A stretch of 64,000 nt of DNA, from the NCBI GenBank assembly GCA_028281285.1, contig JANQKF010000022.1:124001-188000 (forward strand), in the 5' to 3' direction. This document shows, in pieces, positions 33,741 to 41,128 of the stretch (positions are counted from its first letter, which is position 1; each line of letters begins with the position of its first letter). The notes under the pieces are model-generated. The model saw only the letters and a list, made by a program, of their open reading frames with translations. It had not been told where the DNA came from and made no database searches. The stretch is from Cyclobacteriaceae bacterium (GTDB taxonomy: Bacteria > Bacteroidota > Bacteroidia > Cytophagales > Cyclobacteriaceae). The position numbers were made by a program, and so were the translations under genes.

Positions 33741-34796
33741 ATGAGCATTAATGTAGACCTATTAAAAGAAATATGTGAGGTTGCCGGAGCACCGGGTTTT
33801 GAGGCAAGAATTCGAGAGATTGTTCTAAGGGAAGTAACACCTTTGGTTGACGAGGTGTCGGTAGACAACCTGGGGAATGTCATTAGTATTAAAAAAGGCT
33901 CCAAAATCCCAGATGGGAAAAAGGCAATGGTGGCTGCTCATATGGATGAGATCGGTTTTATCGTCACCCATATTGACGATAATGGCTTTGTGCGTTTTCA
34001 CACGCTGGGGGGATTTGACCCAAAGACCTTGACGGCTCAACGAGTAATTATTCATGGCAAAGAAGATGTAATCGGGGTAATGGGTTCTAAGCCTATTCAT
34101 GTGATGACCCCGGAAGAACGCAATAAAGTTGCCAAGATCACCGATTACTTCATTGACTTGGGACGATCCAAGGAGGAGGTGGAAAAGTTGATCTCCGTTG
34201 GTGACCCAATAACGAGGGAACGCGAACTGATTGAAATGGGTGATTGTGTCAATTGCAAATCAATTGATAATCGAGTGTCGGTTTTTATTTTGATAGAAAC
34301 CCTTCGTGCTCTGAAAGAAGTCCCCTACGATGTCTACGGAGTATTCACCGTTCAAGAGGAGGTTGGTCTTCGCGGGGCAAAGGTATCAGCACATACCATT
34401 AATCCTGATTTCGGCTTTGGGCTTGATACCACAATTGCTTTCGATTTACCTGGAGCCCAACCGCACGAAAAGGTGACTGAATTGGGAAAGGGAACAGCCA
34501 TAAAAATCATGGACGCATCAACAATTTGTGATTATAGAATGGTGGCCTATATGAAGGAGATTGCCGGGAAGCATGAGATTAAATGGCAGCCTGAAATATT
34601 AACAGCAGGAGGTACCGATACTGCCGGTGTTCAGCAAATGGGAAAGGACGGAGCGATTTCCGGAGCAGTGTCAATTCCAACACGGCATTTGCATCAGGTA
34701 ATTGAGATGGCCAATAAAAATGATATTGAGGGATCTATAAAACTTCTTGGTGCATGCCTCGAGGAACTTGATCAATACGATTGGTCACACCATTAG
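33741..34796 (+). CDS. M42 family metallo-aminopeptidase
   Basis: A 351-residue cytoplasmic di-metal peptidase of the glutamyl-aminopeptidase/tetrahedral aminopeptidase family. Metal ligands and catalytic residues sit in AAHMDEIGF (H67, D69), TVQEEVGLRGA (catalytic and ligand glutamates) and GGTDTAG near the C terminus. Family members form large hollow oligomers that trim short peptides. No signal peptide. The stop overlaps the stop of convergent crcB by four bases. Confidence 0.92.
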   Translation: MSINVDLLKEICEVAGAPGFEARIREIVLREVTPLVDEVSVDNLGNVISIKKGSKIPDGKKAMVAAHMDEIGFIVTHIDDNGFVRFHTLGGFDPKTLTAQRVIIHGKEDVIGVMGSKPIHVMTPEERNKVAKITDYFIDLGRSKEEVEKLISVGDPITRERELIEMGDCVNCKSIDNRVSVFILIETLRALKEVPYDVYGVFTVQEEVGLRGAKVSAHTINPDFGFGLDTTIAFDLPGAQPHEKVTELGKGTAIKIMDASTICDYRMVAYMKEIAGKHEIKWQPEILTAGGTDTAGVQQMGKDGAISGAVSIPTRHLHQVIEMANKNDIEGSIKLLGACLEELDQYDWSHH

Positions 34797-35167
34797 CCCT
34801 TTCCTGCCCTGAACCCCAGGTAGGCAAATAACATTCCCACAAGTACACTTAATCCCAAGTAAAGGAAACCCTGACCAATTCTGTCTTGGCTGAACAACGT
34901 ATTCCCTTCATGTGCGAATGTGGAAAATGTGGTAAAACCACCACAAAATCCTGTTATAAGCAGCAACTGTAAGTGTTGCTCGAGTTGTTTTTCCTTTGTA
35001 GCCCAACTGATCAGAAACCCTACAAGAAAGCATCCAATGACGTTAACAATGAATGTTCCATAGGGATATGCATTTGGCCATTTTGTATGAACTGTATTCT
35101 GGACAAGATAGCGAAGGACACTCCCTATTGCACCCCCAAAGGCGATATAGACCAGATTTTTAATCAC
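34793..35167 (-). CDS. crcB: Fluoride exporter CrcB/Fluc
   Basis: A 124-residue four-helix membrane protein that forms dual-topology dimeric fluoride channels. Family motifs: FGGAIGSVLRY in helix 1, GTFIVNVIGCFLVG in helix 2 and GFCGGFTTFSTF in helix 3 with the phenylalanine/threonine fluoride path. Its ATG overlaps the stop of the upstream small membrane protein by one base. I see no fluoride riboswitch before it. Confidence 0.94.
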   Translation of the reverse strand: MIKNLVYIAFGGAIGSVLRYLVQNTVHTKWPNAYPYGTFIVNVIGCFLVGFLISWATKEKQLEQHLQLLLITGFCGGFTTFSTFAHEGNTLFSQDRIGQGFLYLGLSVLVGMLFAYLGFRAGKG

Positions 35168-35613
35168 TATTCTTTCACTTCTTTTTTAGGCGCCTTACGC
35201 TTCAGGTACTTATACACCTTATCGTACTCACTGTTCTCCTGGTTTGAAATTTTCACATACCCCTTTGTTGTGAATACAATCTTCAGTTGTTTGAACTCCG
35301 TCTTGTTTGTCGTTACCGATACTTCTTGCCAGGCGCCCAGATCTTTTATATCCTGTGTTGATTTGAAGAACCGGAAAGGGTAGTACACATGAAACTTGTC
35401 ATGCCCGATTTTCAATACCTTATAATTAAAGATCAGTTTATGGAGTAAAAGTGAAGCTGTAAGAAGCAACACTCCTATAACGATATATCGCCAAGTCGCA
35501 GGATCACTGCTTTGTCTTAACTGATCAACTGACCAGAACAGTCCTGCTAAAATTATGAGGGTAAAAACCCCCAGTGAAAAGATGGTTTTGCGCTTGGGTT
35601 TGGAAACGATCAT
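35167..35613 (-). CDS. Small two-helix membrane protein, unknown function
   Basis: A 148-residue protein with two membrane helices (FSLGVFTLIILAGLFW, about 12-28; WRYIVIGVLLLTASLLLHKLIF, about 41-62) followed by a soluble beta-rich region and a Lys-rich end (LKRKAPKKEVKE). The layout resembles small PH-like bacterial membrane proteins, but no family is recognised. It is coupled to crcB (overlapping stop and start) and begins 3 bp after the end of the ACP-phosphodiesterase-like gene, so the three form an operon. Confidence 0.7.
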   Translation of the reverse strand: MIVSKPKRKTIFSLGVFTLIILAGLFWSVDQLRQSSDPATWRYIVIGVLLLTASLLLHKLIFNYKVLKIGHDKFHVYYPFRFFKSTQDIKDLGAWQEVSVTTNKTEFKQLKIVFTTKGYVKISNQENSEYDKVYKYLKRKAPKKEVKE

Positions 35614-35616
35614 AAA

Positions 35617-36150
35617 CTATTGCGAAGTAATCAAATCTTCTCTGAATTGTGAAATGTGGTCGATAATCTGGGGGAAAAACACTCGAAATTCGGTTTCAAA
35701 GCCATCATAGTTCTCAATTAGGTCTTGAATGGCCTCATCCATTTTTGATTCAAATTTGGTTCTTCTCGACATTCCTGTCAGTGCTCTTTGAATTCCTTCA
35801 AGCTTTGCGTAGGCCAGCAGCCAATTATTTTTAACCATATATGGAAGCATATTCTGGGCTCTTGGAGGCATCTCATTAATGAAATTCATCAAGTGTTGAA
35901 AATGATGCTCTGTGAAATCCTTAAGATTCATCGAATGAAACTCTTCAAAGTTCTTGGCCAAGAAGTGGTCGTAGAACATATCAACGATAACTCCGGCATA
36001 ATGTCGGTATTTGACTCGTAAACGATCCTTGCTAATCCCTACAGTAGGATGTGAATCTGTATATCGATCAATTTCACGGTGTAGCAAAATGCCTTTGGCT
36101 ATTTTATCCGGATAATTCTGGTATTGATTTCCCTTTACGAAGTCGCCCAT
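35617..36150 (-). CDS. Acyl-carrier-protein phosphodiesterase-like protein (start uncertain)
   Basis: At least 177 residues of the AcpH/DUF479 family, HD-like proteins annotated as removing phosphopantetheine from ACP. Marks: GDFVKG, GILLHREIDRYTDSHP, RYAGVIVDMFYDHFLA. The listed start is the first ATG, but homologous sequence continues upstream: codons from 36213 to 36151 read INFLAHLYLSGEDHELAIGN, then F before the Met, matching the family opening (normally MNFLAHLYLS). The only possible starts there are ATC (36213) or ATT (36222), before an in-frame stop at 36225. The gene therefore either uses a rare start codon or is impaired. First gene of the operon with the small membrane protein and crcB. 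Confidence 0.8.
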   Translation of the reverse strand: MGDFVKGNQYQNYPDKIAKGILLHREIDRYTDSHPTVGISKDRLRVKYRHYAGVIVDMFYDHFLAKNFEEFHSMNLKDFTEHHFQHLMNFINEMPPRAQNMLPYMVKNNWLLAYAKLEGIQRALTGMSRRTKFESKMDEAIQDLIENYDGFETEFRVFFPQIIDHISQFREDLITSQ

Positions 36151-36263
36151 AAAGTTACCAATGGCTAGTTCATGGTCCTCTCCGGATAAATAAAGGTGAG
36201 CTAAGAAATTGATGGTTAAAATTTACGGTGCATCGCAAGATACCCATTTGAAAGATCAAGTAT

Positions 36264-38858
36264 CTACTTTCTAAACAAATTCCTGATTCTCAAATAATCA
36301 ATGAAATAAACGAACCGCAACGTAATGGTGTCCAAATTGGGAGCTCCGAATGTATCATTGAAGTTCGTGAAAAAGTCAATTTCAGTCATTTTGTTGTCCA
36401 ACACTATTGCTCTTTTCCAAATGGCCCTGATCTCCGACCCCGGAGATATTTGCCAGTTATACTCCATGTCTATGTTGAATGTATTGAAGTTCCGATCATT
36501 TATTTTTTCAAAGGTCTCCTCATCGATACCTGTGTAATCGGTATCAACCAATTCACGTTCAGTATTCAGCTCCCAGAATTTCTGATAACGTACTCTGCTC
36601 CAGTAATGTCTCACTCGAAGTGTAATACCCATTCTGTTGGTGAATATGTAACTACTGTTGAGGGTATTGGTTAAATTCCTTACGTTCCGTGTTCCGAAAA
36701 TTACCGCGTCTAAATTGTCATCGTCATCTCTCAATGTCCGAGCATAGCCGCGTTCGTTGGTTCTGTTATTAAAGTTGACTTCGTGTTCTATTTCCAGACG
36801 TTCACCAATCCTTATTCTACCCTGGATTTCAAAATTGCGGTCTCTTTGATTCCATTCAGGCCTATCAGCAAATCGCATCCGCGCTTCCAAACGGAACGGC
36901 TTTCTTCCGTCTGTGAAGAGATTAACACTATAATTATGTCTTGCAGGTTGGCGGAAAACATAACCTGCGTTTCGTGACTCGAAGAAATTGTTTGACGTTC
37001 TGGGGCTGATGCCGAAATCAGCAAAGACAAACCAGAAATTTTTGAATTGTCCCCCCACATTCAAATTCATATTGTAACTCTGAAACTGGTTGGGATTGTA
37101 CAGTTCGTTGTATTGTGTATTAAATCGGATACGATAGTTGTTGAACCAGCCTTTAGGTCTGAATTGCTGATATTCAAGATTGAATCTTGTTTCTATGCTA
37201 TTTGGTCTTCTTTGGAAACCTAGTTCATTGAAATTGTACGTATCTGAATCTACCGCTCTACTGATTCCATATCGCCATTTCCCACTGACTTTGTTCAATG
37301 CCAGTTCCCATTGGAAGCCCGTAGTATTGATTCTTTTATAGGTAGGGTCAGTGTCAGAATCTGATTCCAAATAAGACCAAAGCTGGCTATAACCTGCGGA
37401 ACCTCGAAGTCTCCACATGAGGTTTTTGTCATTCAGGTTGAAGTTGAATGCTGTTACGTTGGCATCGTCTACATTTCTTCCTCTGGTGTAGGTTTCCCCA
37501 CCAGTAAATATATCCCGGTTACCACCTTGTTCAATAGCATCGTTGTTGTTCCGAAGTACATTTGTATTCGTGAGAGTAATGCTCGAGTTGTTTCTCAGGT
37601 TTTGATCCAATACCAATACATTAAAATTGGTAAGCGGGTCAACTTCTACTTCGTGCGTTTCACCGGTTTCATCATTTTCTACGGTTGCGAAGGTTCGATC
37701 CGTCACGGCATTAAAAAAGCCAATACCTAATCCGGAGTTAGTTCTTCCGGTAATTTTTGAGGCATTAATAAGTTGTGCAGCAGCCGGACTGTTCGTGATA
37801 GACTCATCATCACCTACTATATTGGAAATGCTGGCAGAAGATTCACCAATCCTTCTGGAATAGAATAATCCAGCCTTATTGAATAGCTGAACACCCTCGG
37901 TGAAAAACTGCCTCTGCTCATCAAACCTGACTTCAAATGGGCTCAAATTCAGGACTTGGTTGTCCGATCGTACACCGGAGAAGTCTGGAATCAAAGTCAT
38001 GTCCAAGGTGAAAGCATCATTGATTCCGTATTTAACATCCATACCGCCATTTAATTGCGGGGTGACCCAACCTTCTTCTGTTGATCGAGTCAATACAGTA
38101 GACATGTAAGGATAAAAGAATAGTCGGGTTGGCGATTTGACATCCTTAATGTTGTTAATAACTCCGGCTTGATTCAGAAAACCCTGAACGTTGGGATCAA
38201 TGCCATTCCAATAGGAAGTTTCGTTAACCACGCGGCTTGATCTTTCAAAGTTGATCCCCCATTCCTGAACATCGGATGATTTGAAGCGGAGCACCGCATA
38301 AGGGATTTTCATCTCTACGGTCCAATGATCTTCATGAATTTTGGTATCTGAAATCCAAACTGCATTCCAGTTGTCGTCACCACGATTTCTAAAACCACCG
38401 CCACCACCAGCATAAAGTACGTCTCTTTGAACACCAGCGGATGTCACAAACAAACCAACTCCATTTAACCCTGCATTGTAGGGATCAATAATTACTCCGA
38501 AGTAATCGGCATTACCGAGCTCATCTCGATTGGTAAGGAGGTTGAAAAGGTCTTCCCTTTTCTCGTAAACTTTAGCAGCGACATATACGGCCTCATCATC
38601 ATATCGCAACCATACTTCAGTCTCTTTTGAGGAAGGTTCTCCAGGGCTAGGTCTACGCTGAATAAAATTGACTATTGCTGGCTCTGTGCACCAATCGCCT
38701 TCGTCCAAAACGCCATCAATTTTGAACTTAGTGGAGCTCCTTTCTGCATCAAATGATTTCCTGATCAATTGACCATAAGACGGGCTTAGAACAGCCAACA
38801 TCAAAAGTACAATAGCAATAGCGCGTTTCAAGCCTTTATTCCGAGTATAAGTGACCAA
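36264..38858 (-). CDS. DUF5916 outer-membrane protein with CBM9-like N-terminal domain
   Basis: An 864-residue protein with a signal peptide (about 1-29, ending PSYGQ). Residues about 40-235 are a CBM9-like sandwich (FKIDGVLDEGDW opening; VWLRYDDEAVYVAAKVYE). The remainder is DUF5916, a long series of amphipathic strands (FEVRFDEQRQFFTEGVQLF, then RYGISRAVDSDTYNFNELGFQRRPNS) ending in a phenylalanine two residues before the terminal Lys (LRIRNLFRK), as expected of an outer-membrane barrel. Substrate and function are unknown; the family is common in Bacteroidota and often adjoins peptidase or sugar-use genes. Monocistronic. Confidence 0.85.
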   Translation of the reverse strand: MVTYTRNKGLKRAIAIVLLMLAVLSPSYGQLIRKSFDAERSSTKFKIDGVLDEGDWCTEPAIVNFIQRRPSPGEPSSKETEVWLRYDDEAVYVAAKVYEKREDLFNLLTNRDELGNADYFGVIIDPYNAGLNGVGLFVTSAGVQRDVLYAGGGGGFRNRGDDNWNAVWISDTKIHEDHWTVEMKIPYAVLRFKSSDVQEWGINFERSSRVVNETSYWNGIDPNVQGFLNQAGVINNIKDVKSPTRLFFYPYMSTVLTRSTEEGWVTPQLNGGMDVKYGINDAFTLDMTLIPDFSGVRSDNQVLNLSPFEVRFDEQRQFFTEGVQLFNKAGLFYSRRIGESSASISNIVGDDESITNSPAAAQLINASKITGRTNSGLGIGFFNAVTDRTFATVENDETGETHEVEVDPLTNFNVLVLDQNLRNNSSITLTNTNVLRNNNDAIEQGGNRDIFTGGETYTRGRNVDDANVTAFNFNLNDKNLMWRLRGSAGYSQLWSYLESDSDTDPTYKRINTTGFQWELALNKVSGKWRYGISRAVDSDTYNFNELGFQRRPNSIETRFNLEYQQFRPKGWFNNYRIRFNTQYNELYNPNQFQSYNMNLNVGGQFKNFWFVFADFGISPRTSNNFFESRNAGYVFRQPARHNYSVNLFTDGRKPFRLEARMRFADRPEWNQRDRNFEIQGRIRIGERLEIEHEVNFNNRTNERGYARTLRDDDDNLDAVIFGTRNVRNLTNTLNSSYIFTNRMGITLRVRHYWSRVRYQKFWELNTERELVDTDYTGIDEETFEKINDRNFNTFNIDMEYNWQISPGSEIRAIWKRAIVLDNKMTEIDFFTNFNDTFGAPNLDTITLRFVYFIDYLRIRNLFRK

Positions 38859-39112
38859 ACTTTAGATGAAAGTTTTTGTTGCACAAAAGTCCATAAAACT
38901 GTACTATAACATCCCCTAAATTATCTTAATGTGCCAATATTGCTTATGAATGGTTACCGTTCACATGAAACAAGTCAAATGATTGACATTGAGGAGTTTT
39001 GTGGATAATCCCAGAAACAAAAGAAGGTTGGACAATTAGTTAAATATAAAGGCTAAAATTCTGATTATCAGATAAATGACCATTTATTATTTGGTGAACA
39101 TATTTGTTTACA

Positions 39113-39799
39113 ATGGATGATATTTTCGGACAGGCGTTGAAAGACTATACAAATGGGGACGAAAGTCCGTTAATTCTGCATAATAGTTATGGAGAATCGG
39201 AAGAGATGCCAATCTGGTACCTATTTCGAGAGTTCATTGACATGCCTGAATTGGAAAAAATGGCGCTCTCAATATGTGAAGGACATGTATTGGATGTAGG
39301 AGCAGGTACTGGGGCACATAGTCTTGTTTTGCAGCAATCTGGTCATTCAGTTACTGCCATCGACATTTCAGCGGGTGCGATTGAAATAATGAATAAGAGC
39401 GGGGTGCTAAACACAATGAAAACTGGCTTTCTTGATTATAATGAACAAAAATATGACACGATCCTCTTATTGATGAATGGGATTGGGGTTGTAGGTGTTC
39501 TGAACCGTCTGGAGGAATTTCTGAATCACACAAAACAGCTTCTTAATTCCGAAGGGCAGCTGGTATTTGATTCCAGTGATATAAGCTATTTGTACGAAAA
39601 GGATGGTCTACCCCCACATCATTACTACGGGGAAGTCAAATTTCAATATGAATACAAGGGTAAGAAAGGAGAATGGTTTGATTGGCTCTACATTGATCCT
39701 GATACATTAAGTGAAAAGGCTGATAGCGCAGGGTGGTACACCTACTTTTTGCATCAAGACGACCAAGATCAATACCTTGTTAGAATGATTCCTAAATAG
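39113..39799 (+). CDS. Class I SAM-dependent methyltransferase
   Basis: A 228-residue cytoplasmic methyltransferase with the Rossmann SAM-binding motif VLDVGAGTGAHSLVLQ and the acidic end of strand 2 in TAIDISAGAIEIM. No substrate-specific motif is recognised. I start at the ATG at 39113 (MDDIFGQALKDY); an in-frame TTG 9 bases upstream is less likely. Upstream, 38859-39112 holds AT-rich intergenic DNA with nothing I can name. Confidence 0.85.
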   Translation: MDDIFGQALKDYTNGDESPLILHNSYGESEEMPIWYLFREFIDMPELEKMALSICEGHVLDVGAGTGAHSLVLQQSGHSVTAIDISAGAIEIMNKSGVLNTMKTGFLDYNEQKYDTILLLMNGIGVVGVLNRLEEFLNHTKQLLNSEGQLVFDSSDISYLYEKDGLPPHHYYGEVKFQYEYKGKKGEWFDWLYIDPDTLSEKADSAGWYTYFLHQDDQDQYLVRMIPK

Positions 39800-39844
39800 C
39801 CCTCGTCTTTTTGTATATTATAAGTGAATTCAACCTTAATCAGA

Positions 39845-41128
39845 ATGAGATTTTTCAAATCCTTCACTTTTCTTCTTCTCCTATGTATATGCACTACTGC
39901 CATTGGCCAAAGGACGCTTCTCCACTGTGGTAAACTGATCGATGGTAAGTCAGATCAGGTAATGTCGAGAGTGACCGTAGTTGTTGAAGGCAATAAAATT
40001 GCTGCTATCAACCAAGGTTATACGAGGGCTGGAAACGGAGATCGAGTGATCGATCTTAAGAATAAAACGGTGATGCCCGGCCTGATGGATATGCACGTTC
40101 ACATAGAAGGTCAAACCAGTCCCACCCGATATGTAGAAGGCTTTACCTTGAATGAAGCAGATATTGCATATAACGCCCAAGTCTATGCAAAAACAACCTT
40201 AATGGCGGGTTTTACCACAGTTCGTGACCTTGGTGGTACGGGGGTCAACATTGCATTGAAGAAGGCTATCAATGCCGGAAAAGTGGTAGGTCCTAATATC
40301 TACACTGCTGGCAAGACCATTGCCACAACCGGTGGACATGGAGACCCTACCAATGGATGGCGAAAGGATTTGATGGGAGATCCAGGACCCAGAGAGGGTG
40401 TTATCAACAGTGAAGCTGAAGCCAGAAAAGCGGTGAGACAGCGCTACAAGGATGGATCTGATGTAATTAAAATTACCGCGACAGGAGGGGTTTTGAGCGT
40501 AGCAAAGGATGGGCAAGGCCCACAATTCAAAATGGACGAATTGAAGGGTATAGTGGAAACTTCAAAGGAGTATGGTTTCGTGTCGGCTGCTCATGCCCAT
40601 GGTGATGAAGGCATGTATCGTGCAGTTGCAGCTGGCATAAGCTCCATAGAACATGGCACGTTTATGTCGGAAAAAACTATGGACTTGATGATCGAAAAAG
40701 GAACGTTCTTCGTTCCGACAATTTCGGCTGGCAAATATGTCGTGGAAAAAGCTAAGATTCCCGGATATTTTCCGCCAGTAGTGGCTCGAAAAGCCTTGGA
40801 GGTCGGTCCCCAGATTCAAGCCACTTTTCAGAAAGCCTATGAAAGGGGTGTCAAGATTGCCTTCGGAACAGATGCCGCAGTTTTTCCACATGGAGACAAT
40901 TGGAAAGAGTTTGGTTATATGGTGGAGGTCGGTATGAAACCTATGGAGGCCATTCAGGCCGCTACGGTGAAGGCTGCAGAACTCCTACGGATTGATGACC
41001 GTTATGGTTCGCTGGAAGCAAATAAGATAGCCGATATAGTTGCGGTTGATGGAGATCCAATTCAGGATATTTCCAGTATGGGCAAAGTCAGCTTTGTGAT
41101 GAAGGGAGGAAAAGTCTATAAAGACTAA
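39845..41128 (+). CDS. Secreted amidohydrolase (metal-dependent, prolidase-like family)
   Basis: A 427-residue amidohydrolase with a signal peptide (MRFFKSFTFLLLLCICTTAIGQ, from the ATG at 39845; an upstream GTG at 39824 would add seven residues). TIM-barrel metal motif HVH in MPGLMDMHVHIEGQ, further ligands in AAHAHGDEG, SSIEHGTFM and the catalytic aspartate in FGTDAAVFPHGDN. Such exported enzymes in this family often act on Xaa-Pro dipeptides or N-acyl substrates; the substrate is unknown. Convergent with the MG2 gene; the stops overlap by four bases. Confidence 0.88.
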   Translation: MRFFKSFTFLLLLCICTTAIGQRTLLHCGKLIDGKSDQVMSRVTVVVEGNKIAAINQGYTRAGNGDRVIDLKNKTVMPGLMDMHVHIEGQTSPTRYVEGFTLNEADIAYNAQVYAKTTLMAGFTTVRDLGGTGVNIALKKAINAGKVVGPNIYTAGKTIATTGGHGDPTNGWRKDLMGDPGPREGVINSEAEARKAVRQRYKDGSDVIKITATGGVLSVAKDGQGPQFKMDELKGIVETSKEYGFVSAAHAHGDEGMYRAVAAGISSIEHGTFMSEKTMDLMIEKGTFFVPTISAGKYVVEKAKIPGYFPPVVARKALEVGPQIQATFQKAYERGVKIAFGTDAAVFPHGDNWKEFGYMVEVGMKPMEAIQAATVKAAELLRIDDRYGSLEANKIADIVAVDGDPIQDISSMGKVSFVMKGGKVYKD

